Notes: a model not told the origin generated them from the sequence alone. A stretch of DNA of 64,000 nt from Symmetrospora coprosmae (GCA_008802785.1 VUYT01000023.1:1-64000); one strand, 5' to 3'. Positions 10,514-22,548 are shown, counted from the stretch's first letter. Translations and numbers: made by a program.

Positions 10514-12580
10514 CTAGACCATCTTTTCGTCGTCAGCGTAGGCGCAGATGATGACGTGGCCGCCGAATTGGCGTCCCGCAAGCGCCGCCATTGCCTTTTT
10601 GGTGTCGTCGACCGACTCGTACATGACGAAGACCTTGCCGAGGTCCTCCATAGCATCGCTGGCCGCGCGGTCGATCTTCTTGTTCTCGCCAATGACGGGG
10701 CGCGGGATCTTGACATCGAGAATGGTGCCGTACTTGCCACACTCCTCACGGATGTCCTCGACGATCTCCTCGTACTCGGTGTCGTCGACAAGCTCCTCCG
10801 AGCTGACCATGTTGAGCAGCTGCAGGACTCGGGTCGGCTCTCGGTCCTCGGCAGCGTTGGCGGCTGCCAGAATGTTGGGCGGAAGCTGGGCCATGTTAGC
10901 ACCTGAAGGACCGCCGCCGTTCTGGCCATCGCGCCCGCCGCCCTGCCTTCCTGCTCCGACTGAGGCGCGCTGGACGACCAGGTATCGATCGCCAAGCTCC
11001 ATGCCGTTCAAGCCCTGGCAGGCAATGTCCGTGATGGACGGGTCGACATACTCGCAGAACGCAAAGCCCTGCAGGATATGTATGCTTGGCATCAGCCAGA
11101 TACCGGCTTGTCAAAGCATTATGCTAAAACCCACTTTTGACGTATTTGATGTCCCTTCCTTGACGAGGTTGAAAGAGCGGAGTTCTCCGAACGTTTGTAG
11201 CAGCTCCATGACTTGCACATCGTTGAGATAGCTGGGCAAGCCACCAACAAAGATCTTGTTGGGCGTGTCGGGTACGCTGGTAGATACGACGCCCGGGACA
11301 TGACCTCGGTTGCCAAAGTCTGTTCCGACGTAGTCCTTTGGGCGTCGGATCTTGAGGACCTGCCCGTAGAATACGATGCCGTCGAGGCCCATTGCCCGTG
11401 TTGCCTCCTCTGCGCTTCTGAACTCGACGAAGGCGTAGCTCTTCTCGTGGTTGACCTGGACAGAGACGACTGGATCGGGGCCCTGCACTCCGCTTGGATC
11501 ATTGTCGACTGCCCACCCATTCTCCCGCATCTGGTGATTGAAGAACATGCCCGTGTTCATCTCTGTTGCCTCGTGGTCGACGTTACCGATGTACAAACGG
11601 CGGGCCTGGCGGGCGTAAGCAGCACCGGCCTGCTGAGGGGGGGCGTCGCCCATTCCGCCGAGATGGATCTCTGGGAGCGGGCCGCCGGCCTGCATGCCGT
11701 TGTAGCCGGTCATCGGTCGCGCCTGCCCGGGGAGGTTGAAAATACCTGCAAACAGAGTGCAATCGACCGCAGATCAGCTCGCAGCGAGCAAGGCCAGCAA
11801 CCGTCCTCGACCCGGACCCACCCGTCATCTTGGCCTGCATGGCGGTGAAGCCCTCAAAGCCGGCTCCCTTGGTGTCCCAAGCCGTCTTTGGGCGTTTCCT
11901 CTTTGAAATGGGCACGGTGCCTTCTGGCGTGGGCGAGCGCGCAGAGTTGCCGGCGCCAAAAGTGTCTGATTTGCTGTCCCGGGGATCACCACCGCGTCCT
12001 CTACCGCCGTCGCGGTCTCCTCCTCCTCCTCCTCGCCCGCCTCTGGAATAGTCATCCCTGTCGTCCCTCCTTCGCCTATCATCGCCCCGCCTGCTGTCTC
12101 TGTCGCGGTCGTCGCGGTAGCCGCTGCCTCCATCCCTCCGGCTGTCCCTTCGGTCATAGTCCTTGCCGTCCCGGTCTCTGTCGCTTCGACGGTAGTCGCG
12201 GTCGCGGTCGCGGTCACGATCCCGCTCTCGTTCTCGTTCTCTGTCCCGGTCGCCGCCGCCTCGAGAGCTGCCTCCATCCCTGCTGTCTCTCATCCTGTCG
12301 CTGCCCCGTTCTCGGTCGCGGTCATCCCCACGCCGCCTGTCCCGGTCATCCCTGCCGTCTCTGTCGTGTCGGCGGCTGCTGCTGCCCGTTGCAGATCTGC
12401 TGCCGTCCTCGTCATCGTTGTACCTCCTCGACTTTCTGTCTCGCTCCCTGTCGCGGTCGTTTGGGTCGGCGCCCTCTCTGGGCGAGCGTGAGCGTCTCCT
12501 GCGGGCTGGGAGATGGCACACAAGCACGTCAGATCAACCACACCACATGTCTGTATCTCACCAGTATCCGCCGCTCCCAT
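10514..12580 (-). CDS. U2AF2: U2AF large subunit (U2AF65), splicing factor
   Basis: Binds the polypyrimidine tract at 3' splice sites and recruits U2 snRNP. Four exons on the minus strand: 12562-12580, 11822-12505, 11135-11745, 10514-11068; 622 aa. Order: long Arg/Asp/Ser low-complexity N-terminus (RDRERER-type repeats, ~residues 10-200), the U2AF35-binding tryptophan in KRPKTAWDTKG, RRM1 (RRLYIGNVDHEATEMNTGMF), RRM2 (NKIFVGGLPSYLND, then GYAFCEYVDPS-like GFAFCEYVDPS), and the UHM domain (RVLQLLNMVSSEELVDDTEY, with a KVFVMYESVDDTKKAM end). The start is uncertain: ATG 12580 with the acceptor before 12505 is used; an upstream ATG and a slightly shifted acceptor give an alternative N-terminus. 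The arginine/aspartate repeat replaces a classical RS domain. Confidence 0.92.
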
Positions 12581-13073
12581 TGCTCGCTGCCCAACCCACC
12601 TCCAGCGCCATTGCTGTCCCCCTCGAACCCGGCCAGCGCGGCAGCTTCCACTGCGACGGGGCACAACGGCGCCGAATGACGAGGCGAAGAGTGGTTCAGT
12701 GTCGTGCGTCCTGGAGCGTGCTTGCAGCTCGACCGCCCCGCCTCACTCACGCTTGTCTGCCTGCATTGCGGCCTTGTCCGTGTCCGTGTGTGGGAGAGAA
12801 AGAGACGGGCCGCACAGCCAGGGCCGGGCTCTGAAAAAACGCAAAGAGGGAGAGGCGGGACAGATGGAGCAGGATCCAACAACCACACCCAGGATGGACA
12901 CGGAAGGCGATAACAGAGGCACGTAACGACGAGCAGAGCCACTGCGGAACTGCAAAGGATGAGCTGAATGTACCAGGCCATTGTCCATTGTTCGGCCTTT
13001 GCTCCTCCCCCCGGTCCAGCAAGGGGGAGAGGCGGTCTACACGCTATTGAACAGAAGCACATTCTGGCTGCCC
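12581..13073. other. Intergenic between U2AF2 promoter and CSC1 3' end
   Basis: About 490 bp; open frames on both strands here have no recognisable content. Presumed U2AF2 promoter and CSC1 terminator region. Confidence 0.45.
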
Positions 13074-16000
13074 TCATTGCTGGTAGAAGCCATTGAGATC
13101 CTGCTGGCTGCCGCTCGAGGGGTACATGCGGTGTCCTCCGGCACCTCTCGGCAGCCCGCCCTGCCCGTACGGCTGATGCTGCGGCGAGCCTTGCGAATAC
13201 TGCCGAGCCATCTCGGGCGAAGGAGTACGATAGCCCCCGTTGTCATGCCCGTACTCCTGACCCTCGTATCCTTGCCGAGGCGAGAAATGCGGAGCCTGGA
13301 CAGGGGATGCCCCAGCCGGTAACGGCGGATACGAGTAGGCATCGGGCGGCGGCGCCGTCGAGCCCTGCCGCCGAGGGGCAGGAGCATGGTACGCCGGCGC
13401 GGGTGTACGGCCAGAGTAGGTCGACTGAGCATCATCGTATGGTCGTTGCCGTCCGTCGCCGTGGAAGTAGCCCGAGGCGTTTGAACCGTATGCCAATCCC
13501 ACGTCGTCGTACGAAGCCATTGCCGTCTTTTGGTACCCATTCCCTCCTGCGCCTCCGGAGTACATCATCGCTCCGGCCGGCGGAGCAGGCGGGTAGCCTG
13601 GTCCGGCACCCCTGCCTGCCATTCCGCCTGCGCCGTAGAGCAGATTCTCCTGTGATTCCTCCGCTCCGTGAACGCCATACCCATTTCCTGCACCATCCGG
13701 CAGCTGATGGCCCGGCGCCCGGCTGAGGTCGTACGAACCTGGTGTGCCAGGACGGTCCATACCGCCATTGGCACCTGGACCATGAGCGAGATATTCTCGC
13801 TTCTTGGCCTCGAAGAAGCCCTGCGCCGCGTCCACACGCTCAAACGGTGTCTCTGCTCCAAGTGCCGTCGAGATCGAGCCCGTCTCCCAGGCATTCTGTT
13901 CCCGCAGATACGCCTCCCTGCTTTGCTGCAGGTCCGATTCTTCGATAGCCTTGAAGCGCAGCCCACCTGTGTCGGCATTGGCAATACCTCCTCCTGCTTT
14001 GAGACCTGCCTCGTAGTTGCCCACGTAATCATCCTCTCCCATCCTGCCAGAGTAGATATCCCGCAAGAGATGCTGGCTGGCTTTGTGAATCATCGGAGTA
14101 AAGAGAGGCTCGCTGAGGACTGGATTGCCGAACCGCTTAAAGAGTCGCGCCTTCCGCTCATCAGACTTGTGCAGAACAGCATTGGCAACTTCCTCCTCTG
14201 ACGGGTTGAACCAGTCGTACTGCTCGTCGAAGGTGCGCGACAGCGCAATCTTGAAGATGACGATGAGCAAAACAGGCGGAACGCAGGTGATTGATCGGAT
14301 CCATCCTTGCTGGAGACCGATAGTGAGGACGAGGATGGCTGCAAAGATGGCGTGACAGAGCGAGCATGGTCAGCAGACGAGGCATCTATACTGCAAGAGA
14401 TGTCCTCACCTTGCTGAAAGACCAAGCAGATGAGCATCCGGTTGACGAGCAGGCGCCACATTCTTCCGCCTGACTCGACCTCGGTAACCTGGACATAGAT
14501 GAGCATGTACCTTTAGGTAGGAGCGAAGCGTACTGTCAGACTCCGTGTCGTCACTGTGAGAATCGTAGTTTACCCACTTATAAAGCATCGACGAGATGAA
14601 AAAGGTGATGGCCGCAATCGCGGGGACGACAGGTGCTAGAGGTGCATAGATGAGAGCGACCGCTACGACGAGCAGACTGTTGGCGATGTAGACCGCGTAG
14701 TCAAACGGCGGCGGACGCGTCCACTCTCGGATCTCTCGAGGGGTGCGGCCGAATGCCTTTGTGCGGCCCCAAACCCAGATGAGGTTGATGACCTGAGCGA
14801 TGTCGAATACGGCAGCCCAGGCTCGAACGGCGAGGAAGCCAATCCAATAGTTCGACTGTGACAGGTATGAGTTGTTGATGCGGGCCGGGAGCTTGTTGAC
14901 TTCGCGTAGGATGGTCGTCAAGGCGTTTCCACCCTTGCCGAATCTACGGAGGTGCGAAGGTTGTCAGCTAGCCTGCTCTCGGCAAGAGTCCAGGAGGAAT
15001 GGTAAACGCACTCGATGACGAGCTGTAGGGCACACATTAGCATGCAGTCGACGAGCTGAAGTCAGCAGTTCCCCCGAAATCTGCTGGCGCGGCCTGACGC
15101 ACCTCGGTGATCAGATTGAAGACGACACCCAGCAACGAGAAGATGAATAGCTGCGTGATGATGAGAAATGCCCAATACCGAGCTAGAACTGTCCTATCAA
15201 CCTGGTTACGAGTGAGTAGCCCCTGCCTCGAAGTGAGTGACCGCATGATTATTGGCAGGACGAGCTGCAGAATGGCGGAAAGGAGAGGCGGAGCGATACC
15301 GACGAAGGCAGAGAAGCTCCATTGGCTGTTAATACTCCACCGGTCAAGAAAGCCGACGTATTGTGTGATAGCCTGAAAGCACAAACGGGTCAGCCTGCGC
15401 ATCGCCAACAGCAATCTCGAGCCAATCGAAACGCACAGCCAGGTTCGCAAGGAAAGATACGGCAATTAAGGGCACTGTGTAGAAGCCACAGAGCACGATG
15501 AGGAGGATCGCGAGCAGACCTCGGCCCATGCCCTTCTTCTTGTGGTAGCTAGACAGATTCTTCCAGATGATGTCTGGGCAAGCGGACCCATCAGCAAAGG
15601 CCTGACAAAGCTCTCAGAAGACGAGCTCACCAGAGGGGAGTGGAGCAAGCGAAAACTTGCAACCCTTGACCTTCTTGTCCTGCAAGCGCTTTGCAACCAC
15701 GTGTGCGTACGGCACAGCCTGGAAGCTGGCGAATCCGTACGGCTCGCTCTTCTTGTCCGAAATAGTATCCCTGGTCTGCTCGACCTTGTCCTCGAATCGC
15801 TTGATCTTGGCCGTCATGTAGTCGATCGTGTCCACCTTTTGACCTCCAATGCCCATGAACCCTCCGATCTGCATGGTGGGCCGCTTCGAGCCAAGCTGTC
15901 CATTCTTGGTGTACGTGGTGAGAACCTTTTCGAGCTCGCGGACAGCGTCGTTGTGGGCTTCGACTAGCTCCGCCAGCTGACCGACTTTGCGGCCGATGTG

Positions 16001-17111
16001 CACGCTTGTCGTTGGGTAGGGAACGTTCAGACTGGTGAGCAGGCTGAGCACGCCTTCGTCTGACTGGTACTGCCGCTGGATGCCGGTAATCATGATGCTT
16101 CGAGCGTGTAGACTGTTGCAGTAATCTTTGCTGCGGAAGTAGGCGTGGCGCAGGGTGACGACGGTCTTGTAGCTGGAGGATGGGGAGACAGAGCACGTCA
16201 GTCGGGTCCTTGACCGGCCACTGGTGCGTAAGCGCAAACGCTGAACTGACTTGCTCCAGATGAACCAGAAGGCGATGAAACAGATGATGTATGATAGAGC
16301 AACGTGGGCATACAGCCAGTTGCCCTTTACATTGGAAATTGTCAAGCTCGAGAGGAAATTTCTCGAGCTGCTGGGAACGTTGTTGAGGTTGTAGATGAGG
16401 TTTATGGGGATGAGAACGCCACAAGTGACGACCGCAACCGTTGCGAAGCTGGACGAAAGGGTCAAGCTTCAGCTTCTGGAGATGCAGTTTTGGCAAAGCC
16501 GAGGCCGCGCTTGACCCACAGCCACCGGCACATGCGAAGAAAGCGAAGGAAGACGACGGCATCGAGCCCGGCGTCGACGAGCATGTCCGTCTCCTTCATT
16601 GTCCGCAAGGGTCCGATCCATGACAACAGGCCATCATCGATTTTGGGGGGCCGCTTCTCTTCTGTCGAGTATTTTGAGCGAGGCGCGTAGATAAGCTTGT
16701 TCCGGGGCCGGAGGACGCTGAATGCGAAAATGGTGACGAGCGAGAGGGCAATCATCTGTGCGATATGGCTGATGAGCTGAAGCGAAGCGGTCAAAATGGC
16801 GAGGGGGCGTGGTCCAACTCACCAAAGCCAGCTGGACTGTTGCCGTCAGAACGTTCGAGCCATACGAGCAGGTCAGCCCTTGCCATACGAGAGGAACGCC
16901 CCGCACGAGCAACCGCGCAAAGTTGGCCATCATCTTGGACTTACTGCCCACTGCCCGCGGGTTGACGTTCGAGAGCTTCTCCTCGTAGCGCTGCGAATGG
17001 GCACAAGCGAGCACCGATGGTACCGTCAGCTTACAAAGTATGGGCTGAGCCATGATCTGGATCCAAGCCGACCTGGAGGAGGTCCTTTGCAGCATCGCCT
17101 GCGTCTGCCAT
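13074..17111 (-). CDS. CSC1: CSC1/OSCA/TMEM63-type calcium-permeable stress-gated channel
   Basis: Predicted polytopic mechanosensitive/osmosensitive cation channel. Twelve exons on the minus strand: 17073-17111, 16945-16990, 16823-16836, 16526-16776, 16251-16466, 15631-16172, 15437-15573, 15103-15372, 15012-15055, 14578-14943, 14410-14510, 13074-14338; 1096 aa. N-terminal membrane segment ends in FSVLRPRNKLIYAPRSKY, then VDAGLDAVVFLRFLRMCR, the family signature before TM2; a cytosolic loop with ARSIMITGIQ and PTTSVHIG; then the multi-helix core (DIIWKNLSSYHKKKGMG, WSFSAFVGIAPPLLSAIL, QSNYWIGFLAVRAWA). The C-terminal ~250 residues are a Gly/Pro/Tyr-rich cytosolic tail. Exons of 14, 39, 44 and 46 nt cluster around the ends; the 14-nt exon and the 44-nt exon (an 11-nt version, 15012-15022, is also in phase) are the least certain parts. 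Confidence 0.88.
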
Positions 17112-17903
17112 CTTGACGTCTTGACGCTGTCGACGCCGTTGGGACGGGTGTGTGCAGGATTCTATTGTGTGCGCGGCCGTCCTCGACTGAGCCGGCTCAG
17201 GCGATGCGGGCTCGAGCTCCGGAGGGCGATGTGTCGACGCGAGGTGAACAGTCCCCTACTGTCCTGCTATGCTATGCTATGCCTTGCCTTGCAGGCTGGT
17301 TCTGCCGTTGTCTACTCTGAGGTAGCTGCCGGGGTTTGGGTGGCGGATGGCGACCTCCTTGCTCGCTCTATTTCCCTCCTTCCCGCTGACCAGAGCGGGG
17401 CTGCAGAAGAGTGTATAGCGTGATGGTCTATCGTGTGTGCGTGTGTGTATGTATGTACGTATGTATGTATGCGTGCAGCAGCGTACATGCATGTAAGATG
17501 ATGCTGTGAATGGACGGCAGGCCGAGGTGCGCGCGCCCAGGCAGAGGGAGGGAGGGAGGGCTCGAGGCACCCCTCCGGCGGCACAATTGCAGTAATTGCA
17601 CGATATAGCAATACAGCTGTGGGACGACGTGCGATATGTATGCAGTACACTGCTGCCGCGCTGCTGTGCTGACGTGCCGCTCCCGTGCTCTGCTGATCAT
17701 GTCAGCCTCCCAAAGGATGAGGCATGTCCGCACTCGCGCGTGCGCAGGCGAGCACGGGGCGCATTCCAGCGTGAGGAGGATGGGATGGACCACAACGGAC
17801 ACTACATAGCTGCTGCACTCTTGCTTCTGCTCTTCTCGTCTACATTTACACCATCTGCCCCCATCTCTCCGTCTTCCTCCGCTCCGCCCTTCCGTACCCT
17901 TTC
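17112..17903. other. Divergent intergenic region with simple repeats
   Basis: About 790 bp between CSC1 and the membrane protein to the right. It holds CTATGCTATGC short repeats (17265-17290) and a GT/ATGT microsatellite (about 17425-17485). No gene recognised. Confidence 0.5.
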
Positions 17904-19425
17904 ATGATGCATCACCACCCACACGCGTCCTCGTCCATCCTCGACGCGTCAACAAGACCAACAGGCGGCCCGTCGTCCTGGAACAGCGGCGTCGCCCTCG
18001 ACAGAAACAGGAATGTCAGCGCAGAGAGCACTCTGAGCACAATCAGCAGTGCAAGCAGCTCGGATGCCTACAGCTATGGGGGCTCCTCCCCTCCACCTCA
18101 GTCCAGGTGGGTCACTCTCGCTACACGGGCTCTTAGCCGCAGCCTCCTCCTGACTGACAGTCACGCGATACAGCCCCGAGTACACGAGAGCGGGCAAGCA
18201 TGAACAGGCTCACCATGGCCTCGGGCTCGGATGGCCCCGCACGGACAGCAGCACCGGTGTCGGCGACCGACGCAACCTGTCGTCTAGTCACAGCCACCAG
18301 CCATCGGTGACACGCCACCGGCTCACCTCGTCCATGTCAAAGACGAGCAAGCCTGCTCTGCGAGCATCACTCTACCCTTCAGCCACATCCACTGGCCCAT
18401 CCTCCGTTTACTCCCAGAAGACCCTGACCGGCTTTCTCATCCGCATCTCTCGACACGCAGCATCGCCGGAGCTCCTCCTCAAGCTTGCTTTCCTTGCAAG
18501 CATTGCCATCTTCACCCTCGCACTCTGCGGATCGGGCTACACTCCGTCGACACTGCCCGCAGTCTCAACTGCTACCCTCAGGCAGCATCAAGCAGAGTAC
18601 GGGGATATTCCCGGCACGGCACTCTTGCTCGAGAGGGACCGTCATCAGCAGGCTGGGCAGCACGGGGATGACATTCCCGGCACGGCTCTGCTGCTCGAGA
18701 AGGAGAACGCGGAGCGTGAGCTGCACATGACGCAGGACAACGATGCCCATAACGCCGATCGTATCCTCCGGATGGAGCGAGATGACGATGTGACACGCGC
18801 CGCGCTCCTGCGACAGCGAGCCGAGGGCGGAGATTCCGTCACACCTCGTCAAGTCATAGACGAGAACGACGATGAGATGGCGCACATGGGCCCCGTTTAC
18901 GGTCGAGCAGACAACATGGGCAGAGTCGAGCACTCGTCGAGCGATCTCCGAGAGGCGGAGTTGCCAGCCTTTGATGAATCTACTCTCAAGGAACACCGAC
19001 GCGACGATATCGCAGCAGAGGACGGTCGTGTAGCAGAAGACCGAGACGAGGGGGGTAATCTGGAACAGGAGACTCGAGACCGTGTCGGGAAGAACGCCGA
19101 GCGTGAAGTCCTGCAGCTGGAAGATATGCAAGAGCAGGAAGCCCGAGACCGCGACAGGGTGGTCTCGGCTGAAGACAGCAAGCCCGAAGCGGCTATTCAG
19201 GCGAGAAGAGGAGGGCAGCCATTGCCCTTGCTCAACAGGGCCCGGGGCAGGACCAACCCGGCTGGTGGAGAACGACCCCAGGCGAGACTGTCACTGCGGA
19301 GATCTAGCGCCAACCGGGAAGCCGCCGAGGCTGCTCCGAATGCGTTTGAGGAGCATCTGGTCATGCGTTCGCGAACTAGGGGTCGACAGATCCAAGTCCG
19401 GCCAGATAGTGAGGCAAAAGAGTAG
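17904..19425 (+). CDS. Single-pass membrane protein of unknown function
   Basis: Two exons, 17904-18106 and 18174-19425, 484 aa. The start MMHHHPHASSSIL fits; exon 1 joins in phase to SPEYTRAGKHEQ. Residues ~1-165 are Ser/Pro-rich and disordered-looking; one strong hydrophobic segment (LLLKLAFLASIAIFTLALCG) lies around residue 190; the C-terminal ~280 residues are highly charged (Glu/Asp/Arg) and probably helical or disordered. Two near-identical copies of DIPGTALLLE follow the membrane segment, about 25 residues apart. With no signal peptide it would be a type II membrane protein with the charged part outside or in the lumen. Family not recognised. Confidence 0.6.
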
Positions 19426-19566
19426 GATGTGTCTGTTCGTTATTTTGGACTACACTGTTCTCCTGGCGTCGCCAGAATCGTACTGTAAAGGCAGGCTGTG
19501 TACAGAGGGAATATGTCGAGCTGGCTACACTGGCAGCGACGTAGCAGGAGGAAGACGATGAGCTGG

Positions 19567-20561
19567 CTACGGCCTCGGCCTTTGGACCAGCAGACTCAGG
19601 CCCGTGACGCTTGCAGCGGACAAAGACAGCACTCGGAAGAGATGCAATAGATTCCAGCGGATAATGAGTCCCTTTGCTTCTCGCGTCTCCTCCTCGCTAA
19701 GGTTCCCTTTATGGTGGTGGAGGCGCTTGAGGCGGTCTGCAATGAGGCTGCCTTTTAGCCGGTGATCTTATACAGCGTGGATGTAATATACGCTCGCTAA
19801 CCGTTGGTCTTCAACATTAGCCCCAGAGTCAGGACAATATGGCCAAGACTCAAGATAGAAGCGATTGCAAGCCGGCTGAGCAGGAGCGGGGTTAATGGTC
19901 AGCTGCGACAGGGCTCTGACCACTGCTGCCGGGCGAGCCAGCCTCCTGCGCACCCAGTCTGTTTGCCTCCTTGATATGCTGTGGATGTGATGCCCGCGAC
20001 GATGAAGGCAGAAGAGGCGATGACGGGCAGCGGTACTATGGCGGTCAGCTAGAGCAGGCCGGAAAGAGAGGAGAAGCGTGTTAGAATTGACTCGGCTACA
20101 CGTGGCGATGAAGGTCAAGTAGAGACGCTACGCACGCCTGCATTGTATGCGGCGTTCCAAAGTGCCAGCCTGTGGCGGATGTTTAGGGCGGGCGTCCCTC
20201 GTATTGCGGCGTTCAGGATGATGGGGTATGACGCTGCAAGACCCTATGGGGGCGCAATGCGATTCTCATGAGAGGCGATGTGGATGCAGTCGGACGGGAT
20301 CAGGGAGGCGGAGGATCGAGATTTGGAGGAAGAGGAGAGGGGGAAGGAAGAGGAGGTGCAGAAGGGGATTGAGCGAGGTCAGGCACCGTAGCAGGTCAGG
20401 TCAGTCCATGCTTAGGTCCAGTGCAGTCCAGTCCAGTCCAGTAAGGATCCTCATCGCACCGTGGCCAGCCCGACCGAGGCTGTCCCTACTGCGACTGTCG
20501 CCCTAACTGCGAGTGCATAGTCGCGAGGATTAGCGGTGACGGGCGTCTTGATCTTTGTCAT
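19567..20561 (-). CDS. DUF1772 (anthrone oxygenase-like) small membrane protein
   Basis: Five exons on the minus strand: 20460-20561, 20136-20243, 19954-20048, 19802-19875, 19567-19736; 182 aa. No exon exceeds 170 bp, so single-frame scans miss it. Four hydrophobic segments: AVRATVAVGTASVGLATGLA; VPLPVIASSAFIVAGITSTA; LAIASILSLGHIVLTLGLML; and FRVLSLSAASVTGLSLL. The segment LWNAAYNAG and the final IRWNLLHLFRVLSL match the DUF1772 pattern, whose members include noranthrone monooxygenase-like enzymes and many uncharacterised membrane proteins. I cannot say whether it is an enzyme; no polyketide genes are nearby. Every exon junction keeps phase. It is divergent from the wall-type protein at 20850. 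Confidence 0.72.
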
Positions 20562-20849
20562 TGTTGCTCGGAGTGATGTTGATGGCGGTCATCCCCTCCC
20601 CTCCCCTTGCCTGCGACTGGCGGTGCACGTGCCCTCCCTCCTTCCCTCCTCCTTGTTTTCGGAGTCGCCCCAGTCTCCTCCTTTCCCTCTTGCTCATACT
20701 GTAGCCCATCGACAGGATTGTGCAGTGCAGTCGAGTAGCAGCTCCACATCCCCAGCAGCCCGACCCCGCATCGTTCATCGCCCTTGCCCTCCACTCGCGC
20801 AAACAGATTGCACCCCCCCTTTGATCCCAGCAGACAAGACCGGAGACGC
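20562..20849. promoter_or_regulatory. Divergent promoter, DUF1772 gene / wall-type membrane protein
   Basis: 288 bp between start codons; contains a pyrimidine-rich stretch (CCTCCCTCCTTCCCTCCTCC, about 20631-20650). No TATA recognised. Confidence 0.45.
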
Positions 20850-22548
20850 ATGAGGGACACCATGCACAGCCATGCACCGCTGGTGCAGCTTCAGAGACGA
20901 GCTGCTGCGAAACGGGATCCTCAAGCGACATCGCCCGCAGCTGCTGGAGGTGAGCCTCACTCAGCTCGGCCCCCTCAGACGCGCCGCACCGGTCTGTGGC
21001 AAGAACAGCCCCTCTCTAACCACCTGGGATCGCTTACAGCCTGCAGCGTCTATCAGTCACCCGCTGCCGGGGACACTATCGTCGCCTATGAAGCGCACAA
21101 TGTCACCTGGGACTGTGCGTGTGTCGGGACAGACGTCGCAGGTAAGTCGCACATCCAGAAGGGTCAAAGCGGAAAGGAACGCGTGTCCCAGGCTCACCCG
21201 GTACAAACCGCCCAGAAATCGACATTACGCTCTATCTAGTCAATGGAGGAGCTCTGCATGGCTGGCAGCAGTGAGTCGGGCGAGCGCTACTCGACGGCCA
21301 CGCCCTTGAACGTTGGAATTTGACTCCCAATCCGTCGTCACTGTACCCAACACCACCAGCGTGCCATGCCCGCAGAACACCTACCAGATGACGCTCGTCC
21401 CGTCGTGGTGGAACAGCACAGAGTCGGCTCAGCTTCAGTACCAGATCACACAGTCGGACCAGCCTGTATGGGCCACCACGACCGGGATTGGGCCAAGCTT
21501 CGAGGTCACCTGGAATGGGACCATCCCCGCTTCGGCAACGGGATCAGCCAGGAATGCCACATCCACAGGCGCCTCGATAGAGAGCGTCAGAGCACCAGAC
21601 ACGAGTGGAGGCGTAGCAGGGGAAAAGCTGGCCGCGGCGGTCACGGTGCCCCTCATTGTCGCGGCTATCGGCGTTGCTGCATACATTCTCTACTCGCGTC
21701 GCAAGAGCAAAGGGCAGAGGAAACGTTGGTCCGCCTATGTCGACAATCGCATGTCGCACTACTCGACCCACCCAGATGTCTCGGCCTCACCCAGCATGGC
21801 CGACCTGGGCCGTCCCTCCATGACCATGTCGATGCATGCCGCCCGGCCCTCCCTGTCATCGGTGCGGCCAGACAGCCAGAACTTTGCCGGCGTCGGGTCC
21901 TCCACACAGGCCGCCGTATCTCGACAAATGCCGGCAGGCACTAGCAACCATCGTCCAGCCTCGTCCTTCTACGCCATAGATGGACATAGCATGCTCGCCG
22001 CACCGGGCCCAGGGGAGCACGCATCGGAAGACCAACGTGCAGCAAGGGGCAGTCTATCTCATGCACGAGACCATGCGCTCGAGCGGAGCATTGGACAGGG
22101 TGATCGCGTATCGAGGGTCTCCTTTGCCGACACGGTCTCACATCCTCGGGCTTCCTCCTTCTTTGTCGACACCTCGCCGTCCCTGCCTCGACCAGAGTCA
22201 TCCGTACCGACAACGAGGGAAAATGAGCCAGCCACGCGTTCAGCAAAGAGGCAGCATCAGATCACCGTTTCCACCTCGATGCCCTACATGGGTAACCCAA
22301 CGGGGAGGCAGAGCATCATGTCGCCCGACGATCTCCTCGCGGCCTACTCGAAGGGACGGTCAGCGGCAACCGTCGGCATGCCGTACGCAGGCTCCGGGAC
22401 TTCTACCGCAGGCCCGCCCGACGATGATGACGATGAGGCTGTCAGATCGTCAGAAGAAGGACCAGATCGGCGAAGCGGGACTGGGACTGGAGGTGGTCCT
22501 ACCACGAAGACGAAGTCGGGCTGGAGAGGAAGGGCCCAAGCTAATTAG
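20850..22548 (+). CDS. Single-pass protein with Kre9/Knh1-like N-terminal domain
   Basis: Model of four exons: 20850-20949, 21040-21141, 21216-21270, 21360-22548; 481 aa. Around residues 35-120 it resembles the extracellular Ser/Thr-rich Kre9/Knh1-like N-domain of fungal surface proteins (VYQSPAAGDTIVAYEAHNVT, WD, then EIDITLYLVNGG). A transmembrane helix (AVTVPLIVAAIGVAAYILYS) and a basic stop-transfer RRKSKGQRKRW follow; the ~290-residue cytosolic tail is Ser/Pro-rich, ending with an acidic DDDDDE. This is the layout of a surface sensor or adhesin. The first exon lacks an obvious signal peptide, so the 5' end is doubtful. The last acceptor is also doubtful: the frame upstream of 21360 (FDSQSVVTVPNTTS) looks family-like but has no usable acceptor. 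Confidence 0.6.

Noticed and set aside
11213-11848. A 211-codon plus-strand frame opposite U2AF2
   Set aside because: Shadow of the RRM1/RRM2 coding exon on the other strand.
12529-13077. A 182-codon minus-strand frame between U2AF2 and CSC1
   Set aside because: Arg/Pro/Ser-rich nonsense-like composition, overlaps the U2AF2 first exon in another frame and has no conserved block.
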